64,000 nt of DNA from QHXQ01 sp036389395. GTDB taxonomy: Bacteria; Acidobacteriota; Blastocatellia; Pyrinomonadales; Pyrinomonadaceae. The notes below the pieces were generated by a model. It was given only the letters and a program-made list of their open reading frames with translations, was not told where the DNA came from and searched no databases. This document shows, piece by piece, positions 16,080-24,585 of the stretch. The DNA lies in NCBI GenBank assembly GCA_036389395.1, contig DASVPY010000087.1, positions 9,427 to 73,426 on the forward strand, given 5' to 3'. The position numbers were made by a program, and so were the translations under genes. Positions within the stretch are counted from its first letter, which is position 1; each line of letters opens with the position of its first letter.

Positions 16080-18188
16080 ATGCGTTTGCCCATCCGCCTC
16101 GCTCTGGTCTTCGTCTCGACGTTCGCGCTGCTGCCGGCCTTCGCGCCCGCGCCGCGCGCCCAGACGAACAAACTCGGCACGGTCAAGGCCGGGCCGCCGG
16201 CCGCGCCGGCCGCCGCCGGCAACTACCTCGTCACGCAGACCACCGGCGCAATCGTGCCCGGCACCGCCGCCGTGCCCGGCCTCCTCTGCGGCTCGAACCC
16301 CGGCGACGACTGCACCTCGACCATCACGCTCCCCTTCTCGTTCACGCTCTACGATCAGACGTTCACGACCGCTAACGTCAGCACGAACGGCAACCTCCAG
16401 TTCGCCAGCAACACCGCCGTGCCGCCGCTCGACGTGTGCCTGCCCATCGGCTCGTACAACTACACCATCTACCCGCACTACGGCGACCTGACCGTGGGCG
16501 GCGCGGGCGAGGGCATCTTCACCTCGGTGTCGGGTTCGGCCCCGAACCGCATCTTCAACATCGAGTGGCGCGCCTCGTTCGTCGGCAACACGCCCGGCAC
16601 GCTCAACTTCGAGCTGCGGCTCTACGAGGGCCTGGATCGGTTCGACGTGATCTTCGGCACGGTGCCGACCGCCGGGCGCAACGCTACCGTCGGCGTGCAG
16701 CGCGGCACGGGCGCGTCCTTCGTCGAGTTCGAGTGCTTCGGCTCGAACACGGTGCGCAACGGGCAGATGCTCGTCTTCACGGGCACGGCCGACGCCTCGC
16801 TCTACATCGCCGGGCGCGCGATTGAGCCGGACGGCACGCCGATCCCGAACGTCACCGTCACCTTGAGCGGCACGAGTTCGGCCACGACCATGACCGACGC
16901 CAACGGCGACTACATCTTTTCGGGGCTGACTTCGGGCGGCACTTACACCGTCACCGCCTCGCAGGCGGGGCAGACCTTCTACCCCACGAGCCGCACCTTC
17001 GGCGGCTCCGGCAACCGCGCCTTCACCGGCAGCTTCATCGTCAACTTCATCCACAGCGTCCCGCCCAATCCGGGCGACGTGCTGATCAGCGAGTTCCGCT
17101 TCCGCGGGCAGGCCTTCGGCGCGTCCGACGAGTTCATCGAGCTGCTGAACAACACGGGCAGCGCCATCCTCGTCAACGCGACCGACGGCTCGTCGGGCTG
17201 GCTCGTCCAGGCCTCGCGCGTCGGCGCGAACGGCTCGACCGTCTCGACCATCATCCCGAACGGCACGGTCATCCCCGCGGGCGGCCACTACCTGCTCGGC
17301 AACGGCAACGGCTACAACCTGTTCGCCTACGCCAACGCCGACGACTTCTTCCAGCTCGGCGCGGAAGTGCCGGACGACGCGGGCGTCGCGCTCTTCAGCA
17401 GCGTCGGCGCACCCGACGCCGCGCACAAGCTCGACGCCGCCGGCTTCTCGGCCGAGCCGAACCCGCTCTACCGCGAGGGCGCGGGTCTCACCTCGCCCGG
17501 CGCGGTCAACGGCAACTACAGCTTCGTCCGCCGGCTCGTCACGGGCCGCGCGCAGGACACGAACAACAACGCGGCCGACTTCGTCTTCGTCGCGCCCGAC
17601 GGCGGCACCTACGGCGGCGTCGCGGCGACGCTCGGCGCGCCGGGGCCTGAGAGCACCTCCAGCCCCATCCAGCGCAACGCCTTCGTCAAGACGACGCTGC
17701 TCGATCCGCCCGCGGGCGCGACCGCGCCGCCGAACCGCGTGCGCGACACGACGCCGAACGTCTGCGGCAACTCGAACGTCTGCGCGCAGGGGACGCTCGT
17801 GCTGCGCCGCCGGTTCACGAACAACACGAACGCGCCCATCACGCGCCTCCGCTTCCGCGTCGTGGACATCACGACGCGCGTGGGCGGCACAGTGCCCGCG
17901 GGGCAGGCGGACGTGCGCGCGCTCACGTCCTCGACCACCACGGTCTCGACCTCGGGCGGCAACGTGACGGTCAACGGGCTGACGCTCGAACAGGGCTTCA
18001 ACACGGTGACGGGCACGAACTCGATCCCGCAAGCCCTGGGCGGCGGCTTGAACTCGTCGCTCAGCGCCGGCACGATCACCGTCTCGCAGCCGCTCCAGCC
18101 CAACGCCTCGATCCCCGTCGAGTTCCGCCTCGGCGTCCAGCAGGGCGGCGCGTTCCGCTTCTTCATCAACATCGAAGCGTTGCCGTAA
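16080..18188 (+). CDS. Secreted protein with carboxypeptidase-regulatory-like and lamin-tail domains
   Basis: 702 residues; the ATG at 16080 follows TCAGGAGATAGAC and opens a signal peptide (RLPIRLALVFVSTFALLPAFAPAPRAQ). Residues about 50-235 form a beta-rich N-terminal module with disulfide candidates (LLCGSNPGDDCTSTI). At 240-320 there is a CarboxypepD_reg-like Ig fold (IAGRAIEPDGTPIPNVTVTLSG ... TDANGDYIFSGLTSGGTYTV), and at 330-490 a lamin-tail domain (GDVLISEFRFRGQAFGASDEFIELLNNTG ... GGHYLLGNGNGYN). The C-terminal 200 residues are further beta-structure. No catalytic site is visible; a surface or extracellular-matrix role is inferred. A strong terminator follows 32 bp after the stop. 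Confidence 0.85.
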   Translation: MRLPIRLALVFVSTFALLPAFAPAPRAQTNKLGTVKAGPPAAPAAAGNYLVTQTTGAIVPGTAAVPGLLCGSNPGDDCTSTITLPFSFTLYDQTFTTANVSTNGNLQFASNTAVPPLDVCLPIGSYNYTIYPHYGDLTVGGAGEGIFTSVSGSAPNRIFNIEWRASFVGNTPGTLNFELRLYEGLDRFDVIFGTVPTAGRNATVGVQRGTGASFVEFECFGSNTVRNGQMLVFTGTADASLYIAGRAIEPDGTPIPNVTVTLSGTSSATTMTDANGDYIFSGLTSGGTYTVTASQAGQTFYPTSRTFGGSGNRAFTGSFIVNFIHSVPPNPGDVLISEFRFRGQAFGASDEFIELLNNTGSAILVNATDGSSGWLVQASRVGANGSTVSTIIPNGTVIPAGGHYLLGNGNGYNLFAYANADDFFQLGAEVPDDAGVALFSSVGAPDAAHKLDAAGFSAEPNPLYREGAGLTSPGAVNGNYSFVRRLVTGRAQDTNNNAADFVFVAPDGGTYGGVAATLGAPGPESTSSPIQRNAFVKTTLLDPPAGATAPPNRVRDTTPNVCGNSNVCAQGTLVLRRRFTNNTNAPITRLRFRVVDITTRVGGTVPAGQADVRALTSSTTTVSTSGGNVTVNGLTLEQGFNTVTGTNSIPQALGGGLNSSLSAGTITVSQPLQPNASIPVEFRLGVQQGGAFRFFINIEALP

Positions 18189-18220
18189 GGCAGTAGGCAG
18201 AAGCCAGAAGCCAGAAGCCA

Positions 18221-18274
18221 GAAGCCGGTCGCGCGGTACTCGTTTTATCGAGTGCCGCGCGACCGGCTTCTTTT
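18221..18274 (+). terminator. Intrinsic terminator after the lamin-tail protein
   Basis: A 22-bp stem (GAAGCCGGTCGCGCGGTACT.. with its inverse, one mismatch) and 6-nt loop are followed by TTTT. Its 5' arm continues a run of CAGAAGC words (18197-18220), so a type D repeat appears fused to the terminator. Confidence 0.85.
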
Positions 18275-18289
18275 CTGACCTCTAGCTCA

Positions 18290-18430
18290 GTTTGCGGTTG
18301 CCTGTGCCCGAAGGCCATTTCAACACAGAGGACACAGAGGGGGCACAGAGGACACAGTTAAGAACTCTGTGTACTCTGTGTCTCCTCTGTGTCCTCTGTG
18401 TGAGACCGGCCAACCGTTACAGTCAACCAC
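18290..18430. repeat. Type A palindromic repeat with outer arms
   Basis: Core ACACAGAGGACACAGAGGGG ... CCTCTGTGTCCTCTGTGTG at 18322-18402; weaker outer arms GCTCAGTTTGCGGTTG (left) and CAACCACCGCCCGTCTGAGC (right) also pair. A half-copy of type D words (GACTCCTGACTCCTG) follows at 18448-18470. Confidence 0.75.
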
Positions 18431-18471
18431 CGCCCGTCTGAGCTTCTGACTCCTGACTCCTGACTCCTGCT

Positions 18472-19827
18472 TTATCCCCTCAACACCGGCCGCGCCTCCG
18501 TGCCGCGGACGTAGGGGCCGAAGCGGCGGTGGGTGGACATGATGAAGGCGTGCGTGCTGTGGCGCGCGGCGTTGCCGTGCGTGGCCTTGAGGCGGATGAA
18601 GCGGCTGAAGGCCGTCCAGCCGTAGTAGTAGCCGTCGCGGCAACTGACGAGCACGTCCGCGACGTGATGGACGCGCGGGCTGTGCATCGCGTCGTAGAGG
18701 TTCGCCAGCGCGTCCGGGTAATCGTGCCCGCCCGTGCGCGCGAGCCACACATCGTTAGCGGCGAAGCCGTCCGCGTCCAACTCGCCCGCGTCGCGCATCA
18801 CGCGCAGCGTCTCGCCGAGCGCGAGCGGGTCGCCGTCCAGCGGCTCGTAACTGAAGCGCACACGCGCCCCGCCGTCGGTCGCGCGCCGCACGCGCGCCGC
18901 GCCCCCCGCGCCGCGGACGACGATGGCGTCCGCGCCGTCGCGGTACATGGCGAAGTCCACGCCTTCGAGCGGCGCGACGGTGGCGGCGACCTCCGCCGGG
19001 TCGGTCTCGGCGGCGCAGAAGATGGCGGCGAAGCCGATCAGCCCGAACGCGGGCAGCGCGACGCTGCGCGGGCCTGCGCCGCGCAAGACGGGGCGCAACT
19101 CGTAGCCCGCGCGTTCGAGGTGCGTGCGCAGGTGCACCTTGCGCACCTCGCCCATGCTCATGCCGTGATCGGAGAACATGACCAACTCGGTCTCCTGCCC
19201 GCACCACGCGCGCAACTCGCGCAAGATCGCGTCGAGCGATTCGAGCGCGGGCCGGAGCCGTTCGGGGCCGCGGATGTGGAGCAGCCCGTCCGTGCCCTTG
19301 AGGAAGGCGAAGTAGTCGCGGTCGCGCGGCGCGGCGCGGAAGCGTTCGCGGAAGCGGCGCATGTCCGCGCGCCACACCGCGTCCGGCGCGACGTAGACCA
19401 GGAACTCGAACGGCAGAGGCTCCTGGTAGTCAAGCTCGTCCATGTAGGACGAAGGCATCTTGTCGGGCGTGCGCCGGCCCACGTACTTGTGGACGCCGCC
19501 GCGCACCTCGCGCGCCTCGCGGTCGAAGTAGACCGTCTCGTAGCCGAGCGGCGCGCTGGCGTTGAGCATGGTGGCGAGCGCGATGTTGGTCATCGTGGGG
19601 AACGGCGAGATCAGCGCCGACGGCTCGTTGAAGCCGGCGAACAGCCCGCGCCCCTGCGCCGCGCGCATCAACTCAAGCGGCACGCCGTCGAGACACAACA
19701 GCAGCCGGCGCGGTCGTTCCTGCCCGACGCCGGGCGCGCGGTCGAGCGCGTGCGCGTGGACGCCCGCTCCGGCGGCGTGCGGCGCGGGTTCACAACAGGT
19801 CAGCCCCGGTTCGTCAATTTTCATCAT
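18472..19827 (-). CDS. Alkaline-phosphatase-superfamily phosphohydrolase
   Basis: 451 residues. RRLLLCLDGVPLELM (40-54) carries the first metal-binding Asp47, SPFPTMTNIALATM (74-87) the likely nucleophilic Thr, FSDHGMSMGE (218-227) two further metal ligands Asp220 and His221, and KATHGNAARHSTHAF the late histidine ligand. This is the layout of type I phosphodiesterase/nucleotide pyrophosphatase-like enzymes. There is no signal peptide, so it is probably cytoplasmic; the substrate is unknown. The start (ATG ATG) overlaps the upstream TPR gene by 14 bp, showing that the two form an operon. Confidence 0.85.
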   Translation of the reverse strand: MMKIDEPGLTCCEPAPHAAGAGVHAHALDRAPGVGQERPRRLLLCLDGVPLELMRAAQGRGLFAGFNEPSALISPFPTMTNIALATMLNASAPLGYETVYFDREAREVRGGVHKYVGRRTPDKMPSSYMDELDYQEPLPFEFLVYVAPDAVWRADMRRFRERFRAAPRDRDYFAFLKGTDGLLHIRGPERLRPALESLDAILRELRAWCGQETELVMFSDHGMSMGEVRKVHLRTHLERAGYELRPVLRGAGPRSVALPAFGLIGFAAIFCAAETDPAEVAATVAPLEGVDFAMYRDGADAIVVRGAGGAARVRRATDGGARVRFSYEPLDGDPLALGETLRVMRDAGELDADGFAANDVWLARTGGHDYPDALANLYDAMHSPRVHHVADVLVSCRDGYYYGWTAFSRFIRLKATHGNAARHSTHAFIMSTHRRFGPYVRGTEARPVLRG

Positions 19828-21178
19828 TTTCCTTCTTCGCCTCGGGCCGGCGGTACGGCTCGCGCAGACCCCGCTTCGCTTCGGCCTGCGAGTCGTAGAC
19901 GTTCGGCCGCGCGAGCACGTCCTTGTACTCCGTGAGTGCCTCGTTGCGCTTGCCCGCGAGGTCGAGCGCCTGGGCGGCGCGCAGCCGGGCCATCGTCGCC
20001 AGGTTCGCCTCCGCGCCGGGTAAGGCCGCCGCGGCCAAAAACTCCTTCGCCGCGCGCTCGGTCTGCCCGGCGGTGAACAGCGCCTCGCCGTATTGATAGT
20101 GGATCAGATCGAGCTGGCGCGCGGCCGCGGTGCGCGTGTCGCGGTCGCGCAGCATCGCGTCGAAGATGCCGAACGCTTCGCGCTCGTAGTCGGCGACGGC
20201 GGCGGCGTTCTTCTTCTCGCGCTCGGCGGCGGCCAGCGAGGCGAGCGCGTCGGCCGTCTCCAGCCTGAAGATGTAGTTGCGCGGGTAGGCGGCCGACAGC
20301 TCGCGCGTGATGGCGAGCGCGTCGGCGAAGCGGCCCTCGCGCTTGTAGAGCGGGATGAGCAGAATCTTCGCGTCGTTGCGCGCCCACGCGCCTTCGCGCG
20401 TCACCTGTTCGAGCGCGGCCAGCCCTTTCTTCTTCGAGCCGCGATGCCCGGTCACCCCGGCGACCACGCGGAAGGGGAACGGCAGCCCGCCGAGCACGTA
20501 GTCGTACATGCCGAGCGTGACGCGCGCGTCGGCGTAGTTGGGATCGATCTTCAACACGGCGCGGTGCTTGTCCACGGCGTCCGAGCCGTCGCGCAGCGCG
20601 GCGACGAAGCGGCGCTCGACCGCGCCCTCGAACGAAGCCTTCAAGCCTTGCGTCGCGCCGAGGAAGTAGAGCGCCTCGGCGTCGCGCGGGTTCTGCCTGA
20701 GCCGCGCTTCGGCGAGTTGCTTGGCGGTGCGCGTCCAGTCGCGGAACTGCGCGACGATCTTCGGGTCAACCTTCTCCTCCGACTTCGCGTAGAACGACTC
20801 GGAGTTATAAAGCGACGACTGCAAGCGGCGCGACTTGTTCAGCGTCTCGATCCACAGGCTCGCGGCGAGGAACTGCGTCCCCGCCGGGTGATCCGGGTAG
20901 GCGTCGGCGAGTTCTTTAAACTTGCGCCGCGCGGTCTCGTAGTCGAGGCTGTAGAGCGCGTCGAAGCCGGCCTTGCGCAGCTCGTCGAAGCGCGCGCGGT
21001 CGGCCGGCGCGGCCGGCTTGACGCCGTCGCCGCCGCCCGCCGGCTGCAACTGCGCCGCCTGCGTCTGCCCGTGCGCGAGGCCGTAGACCGCCAGCACGAT
21101 CACCAGCAGCACGACGAACCCGTGCAGCCAGATCAAAAACTTGCCCAACCTGTAGCGCCCCAACTTCGCTCCCAACAT
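19814..21178 (-). CDS. Membrane-anchored TPR protein
   Basis: 454 residues. A basic N-terminus precedes one hydrophobic helix at about 15-36 (IWLHGFVVLLVIVLAVYGLAHG), likely an uncleaved anchor. The rest is helical with repeat-like hairpins, e.g. GFDALYSLDYETARRKFKELADAYPDHPAG at about 70-100, DARVTLGMYDYVLGG and YQYGEALFTAGQTERAAKEFLAAA. The pattern fits a periplasmic TPR scaffold. The gene ends inside the start of the alkaline-phosphatase-like gene, so they are co-translated and may work together; the small Lsm-like protein lies 71 bp upstream. No enzymatic motif is visible. Confidence 0.78.
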   Translation of the reverse strand: MLGAKLGRYRLGKFLIWLHGFVVLLVIVLAVYGLAHGQTQAAQLQPAGGGDGVKPAAPADRARFDELRKAGFDALYSLDYETARRKFKELADAYPDHPAGTQFLAASLWIETLNKSRRLQSSLYNSESFYAKSEEKVDPKIVAQFRDWTRTAKQLAEARLRQNPRDAEALYFLGATQGLKASFEGAVERRFVAALRDGSDAVDKHRAVLKIDPNYADARVTLGMYDYVLGGLPFPFRVVAGVTGHRGSKKKGLAALEQVTREGAWARNDAKILLIPLYKREGRFADALAITRELSAAYPRNYIFRLETADALASLAAAEREKKNAAAVADYEREAFGIFDAMLRDRDTRTAAARQLDLIHYQYGEALFTAGQTERAAKEFLAAAALPGAEANLATMARLRAAQALDLAGKRNEALTEYKDVLARPNVYDSQAEAKRGLREPYRRPEAKKENDEN

Positions 21179-21249
21179 TCAAGCACCTCGCACTCAAGAA
21201 GTGGCTAATTCCCTTTTGCCCTCTTCGCGCCGTTTGCGGTTAAGGCTTG

Positions 21250-21672
21250 CTACTCGCGCGGCGCGAGGATGAGGGTGGCGACCAGGAGCACGCCCGCGAG
21301 GATGCCGCAGCTGATCCCGACGATCTTGCCCGCGCGCGTGTTCGTAAAGTCCCTGACCGCGCTCTGCAAGGACGGCGTCGGGCGCACCTTCTCGACCTGC
21401 GCGTACTCGACGGTCGTCGCCGCGTTCGTCTTCTCGTCGGTGACGGCGAAGTGGTCGTCCGTGATCTCGCTGACGTAGCCGGCGAGCTTCGTCTTGTCGC
21501 GCAGCTTGACCTCGACCTTGGCCCGCGTGCCCGTGCCGAGATCGGCGATCTGCTTCTTCACCTTCGCGATCCGCTTCGCGTCCTTGTCCTGCTGACGCGC
21601 CGCCACCGGCGCGGCGCACGCCAGGTTCAGCACCAGCCCCGCCAGCGCGACCATGAATAACTTCTTGAGCAT
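21250..21672 (-). CDS. Small membrane protein with Lsm-like beta segment, 140 aa
   Basis: Signal peptide or lipoprotein-like leader (LKKLFMVALAGLVLNLACAAPVAA), a basic helix (QDKDAKRIAKVKKQIADLG), then a beta-rich stretch at about 52-95 (KVEVKLRDKTKLAGYVSEIT ... EYAQVEKVR) that resembles the strand pattern of Sm/Lsm barrels, and a C-terminal membrane helix (KIVGISCGILAGVLLVATLIL). Proteins of this type recur in Acidobacteriota; the function is unknown. The ATG is preceded by AAAGGAACG. It lies 27 bp after threonine synthase on the same strand. Confidence 0.7.
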   Translation of the reverse strand: MLKKLFMVALAGLVLNLACAAPVAARQQDKDAKRIAKVKKQIADLGTGTRAKVEVKLRDKTKLAGYVSEITDDHFAVTDEKTNAATTVEYAQVEKVRPTPSLQSAVRDFTNTRAGKIVGISCGILAGVLLVATLILAPRE

Positions 21673-21699
21673 TCGTCCTACGTTCCTTTGTCGTTCAGA

Positions 21700-22866
21700 T
21701 TAACCGCCGTAACTCTCCAGATACTTCACGCCCGCGCCCGTGTTGAAGAGGACGACGCGCTCGTCCCGATCAACTCGGCCCGCCGCCAACAACTGCTTGA
21801 GCGCGGGCAGGCAGGCCGCGCCTTCGGGCGCGCAGAACAACCCTTCGGCCGCGCCGATCTCGCGCGTGGCGGCGAGCAACTCTTCGTCCGTGACGGCGAC
21901 GGCCGTCCCCCCGGAGGCGCGCAGGGCGTCGAGGATCAAAAAGTCGCCGATGGCTTTCGGCACGCGCAAGCCCGAGGCGGTCGTCGCGGCGTTCGGGAAC
22001 TCGGCCGCGAAGCGTTGCCCCTCGTCGAAGGCGCGGACAATCGGCGCGCACCCGCTCGCCTGCACCGTGACCATGCGCGGGCGCTTCGCGTCGATCCAGC
22101 CCAGCCGCTCCATCTCGTCGAACGCTTTCCACATGCCGATGAGGCCCGTGCCGCCGCCGGTCGGATAGATGATCACGTCGGGCAGCGTCCAGTCGAGTTG
22201 TTCGGCCAGCTCGTAGCCCAAGGTCTTCTTGCCTTCGACGCGGTACGGCTCTTTCAAAGTCGAAACGTCGAACCAGCCTTCCGGCCCTTTGCGCCGCGCG
22301 ACCTCCGCGCCGCAGTCCGTGATGAGACCGGGCAGGAGCGCGACGTGCGCGCCCGTCTGCTCGCACTCGACGACGTTGGCGCGGGGCGTGTCGGCCGGCA
22401 TGAAGATGTGCGCTTCGAGACCGGCGCGGGCGGCGTAAGCGGCGAGCGCGCCCGCGGCGTTGCCGGCCGAGGGCACGGCCAACTTGCGCGCGCCCAGCGC
22501 CAACGCCATCGAGACGGCCGCCGTCATGCCGCGCGCCTTGAAACTCTGGGTCGGGTTCTGCCCCTCGTCTTTGATGAAGAGGTGCGCGAGACCGAGTTGC
22601 GCGCCGAGCCGTTGGCAGCGCAGGAGCGGCGTCCAACCTTCGCCGAGCGAGACGATGTGCTCGTCGCGCTCGACGGGCAGCACTTCGCGGTAGCGCCAGA
22701 GGTCGCCGCGTCGCCCTTTCAATGTCTCTTTTGTCAAAGTGCGCGCGGCCTGTTCCAAGTCGTAGCGCACGAGCAGCGGCTTGCCGCACGACTCGCAGAG
22801 GTTGTGCAACCGGCGTGCCTCGTGCTCGCGGCCGCACGCCGCGCATTCCAGATGGGTCACGTACAT
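21700..22866 (-). CDS. thrC: Threonine synthase (PLP-dependent)
   Basis: 388 residues from the ATG at 22866; a GTG at 22890 would add eight residues and cannot be excluded. An N-terminal zinc ribbon (C8-x2-C11 ... C24-x2-C27) precedes the PLP fold. Lys110 in GQNPTQSFKARG is the Schiff-base lysine; SAGNAAGALAAYAARAG, and the phosphate loop PTGGGTGLIGMW, complete the site. The enzyme converts O-phosphohomoserine to threonine. The ribbon-containing form is usual for this branch of threonine synthases; a related threonine dehydratase-like activity is a less likely alternative. A type B repeat fills the region just upstream of the start. Confidence 0.9.
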   Translation of the reverse strand: MYVTHLECAACGREHEARRLHNLCESCGKPLLVRYDLEQAARTLTKETLKGRRGDLWRYREVLPVERDEHIVSLGEGWTPLLRCQRLGAQLGLAHLFIKDEGQNPTQSFKARGMTAAVSMALALGARKLAVPSAGNAAGALAAYAARAGLEAHIFMPADTPRANVVECEQTGAHVALLPGLITDCGAEVARRKGPEGWFDVSTLKEPYRVEGKKTLGYELAEQLDWTLPDVIIYPTGGGTGLIGMWKAFDEMERLGWIDAKRPRMVTVQASGCAPIVRAFDEGQRFAAEFPNAATTASGLRVPKAIGDFLILDALRASGGTAVAVTDEELLAATREIGAAEGLFCAPEGAACLPALKQLLAAGRVDRDERVVLFNTGAGVKYLESYGG

Positions 22867-22892
22867 CGGCGGGTCTGTCCTTTCTGTCACCG

Positions 22893-22986
22893 TCTTTGCG
22901 GCCCTTTGCTCTCTTTGCGTCCTTTGCGGTTAAGGCCGAAAACTTTAACCGCAAAGGACGCGAAGCGGGCCGCAGAGGACGCGAAG
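22893..22986. repeat. Type B palindromic repeat
   Basis: CTCTTTGCGTCCTTTGCGG, TTAAGGCC and the inverse TTTAACCGCAAAGGACGCG with GGGCCGC words. It is closely related to 6671-6769 and 45153-45250. Confidence 0.8.
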
Positions 22987-23058
22987 TATGATACGCCCGC
23001 CACGCGCCGCCCGTCAGGTGGAGTGTTACTGCTGCACCCCGGCGCGGAGATAAAACGA

Positions 23059-23100
23059 GAGGGTCGCCGGCCCGGCTATAGCTCCGGGGCGGCGACCCTC
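23059..23100 (-). terminator. Probable intrinsic terminator of the alpha/beta hydrolase
   Basis: GAGGGTCGCCGGCCCGG pairs with CCGGGGCGGCGACCCTC (one bulge/mismatch), loop of 8 nt; on the minus strand TCGTTTTATC follows the stem, 43 bp after the hydrolase stop codon. Confidence 0.75.
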
Positions 23101-23143
23101 GCGGCAGAACGTTTGGGGTCGGGGAGTTTCGGCTCGCGCCGTG

Positions 23144-24355
23144 TTAGTTCACCTCGCGCATGAACCAGGCGAGGATCGGGTGCTCGACCTCCTGCATGTG
23201 CTTGGTGGAGAAGACGTGATCGACGTGCCCGTAGTCCGCCTTGTAGTCCACCGTGACGCTCGCGTTCGTCAGCAGTTCTTTCGTGTCCAGCATCTCAGGC
23301 CCGAAGCCGCGCCCGCCCGCGAGCATGAGGACGGGGCCGTCGAAGCTCTGTAGGTTGTCCGTGTAGGTGCGCTCCCCGGCGAGGCTGCAACTCACGTCGC
23401 GCACCGTGCGCGTCGCCACGTAGTCCACGAAGACGGCGATGTTGGCGTGTACCAGCGCCTCGTCGGCGTAGGTGAACTTGTCTTCGGCGACGCTGCCGGC
23501 GAGGAAGGCGTAGCCGGGGCGCGGCGTGGTCGGCGTGACGGGCGGGGCCGTGAGCGCCGCGACCCAAGCGCGGTGGTTGGTGAAGCCGGCGGGGAAGCCG
23601 GGCAGCGGCGTCGGCGCGTTCGGGGCCGTCTCGGCCAAGTAGCTGAGCAGCTTGAAGCCGGGCGTGTTCTGCCCGTCGTAGTAGACGCCGTTCGCCAGTT
23701 GGTTGTCGAAGAACGAGCAGAAGCCCGCGTTGATGGCGCGCTCCTCGGCGTTCGTGGTGTAGAGCGTGCCTTCGATCAAGACGGCCCCGGCGTAGTCCTG
23801 CGGGTGCGCGTTGATGACGGCGACCGAGGCGATGCTGCCGAGCGAGAGACCGCCGACCACCGGCCGCTCGCCGGGGTGCGCCGACTCGATCTGCTGGCGG
23901 ATGTAGGCCACGTCGCCGAGGATGGTCTGCATCCCCCAGTTGGCCATCGCGGAGCAGTCAACCGCGCCGCTCTCGCACGAGCCGGCGGTCAAGCCCTGCA
24001 CGCGCTGCGAGTAGCCCCACACGTCGAAGCCGCGGCGCGCGAAGAAGCCGACGAAAGACTTGTCGTAGTCGCCGCCGTCGCCGACCTCGTAGTTCTGGAA
24101 GCCGCTGCCCAAGGGCGGCAGCAGCAGGAGCGTGCCCCTGTGTGCGTGCCCCGGCGCGTGCTTCGTGACGCGGCTGACGAGGAAGCGGTCGAGCGGATTC
24201 GTGCCCACCTGGACGGTGGTGACGGTCTTCGTCAGGTCGTTGGCGACGGTCGAGGTCTCGGTACCGACGATCTGGTAGGTCTGGGCGAAAGTAAGGCGCG
24301 CGCACGACAGCAGCGCGAGCAGGAAGAAGGCTCTGAGCGTCAGCTTGATGATCAT
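23144..24355 (-). CDS. Secreted alpha/beta-hydrolase (putative esterase/lipase)
   Basis: 403 residues with a signal peptide (IIKLTLRAFFLLALLSCARLTFAQ). The nucleophile elbow is GLSLGS with Ser171; the oxyanion stretch is LLLLPPLGSGFQNYE near 76-90; an acid is likely in the LLTNASVTVDYKADYGH segment, and the catalytic histidine is His377 or His380 in YGHVDHVFS. Several cysteines are scattered through the cap region. The family includes secreted esterases, but the substrate is not evident. It stands alone, with its own terminator downstream and a 230-bp gap before the divergent HAD gene. Confidence 0.85.
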   Translation of the reverse strand: MIIKLTLRAFFLLALLSCARLTFAQTYQIVGTETSTVANDLTKTVTTVQVGTNPLDRFLVSRVTKHAPGHAHRGTLLLLPPLGSGFQNYEVGDGGDYDKSFVGFFARRGFDVWGYSQRVQGLTAGSCESGAVDCSAMANWGMQTILGDVAYIRQQIESAHPGERPVVGGLSLGSIASVAVINAHPQDYAGAVLIEGTLYTTNAEERAINAGFCSFFDNQLANGVYYDGQNTPGFKLLSYLAETAPNAPTPLPGFPAGFTNHRAWVAALTAPPVTPTTPRPGYAFLAGSVAEDKFTYADEALVHANIAVFVDYVATRTVRDVSCSLAGERTYTDNLQSFDGPVLMLAGGRGFGPEMLDTKELLTNASVTVDYKADYGHVDHVFSTKHMQEVEHPILAWFMREVN

Positions 24356-24542
24356 CGTTCTCGTCTCACTTTCCGTAGCAGGGGGTTTTAAGGATCGCGC
24401 AACGGTGGCGGCCCGAGGCGGCCGCGCCGTTCCGTGCGTCAGGAATGACTCTGCCAGCTAACGCGCAAATGACTCGTTAGGGGGATCACGCGGCGACGAA
24501 ATTTTTTCGCCGCGCGCCGGCCCGCGCCCGACGACGCGCCTG

Positions 24543-24571
24543 TTGCGCGCGCACGGCCTCGGTGCTAGAGT
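24543..24571 (+). promoter_or_regulatory. Sigma70-type promoter very close to the HAD start
   Basis: TTGCGC, 17-nt spacer, TAGAGT (24566-24571). Predicted initiation falls about 8 nt before the ATG at 24586, leaving almost no leader and no Shine-Dalgarno. Confidence 0.45.
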
Positions 24572-24585
24572 CGGGGCCACCGACG

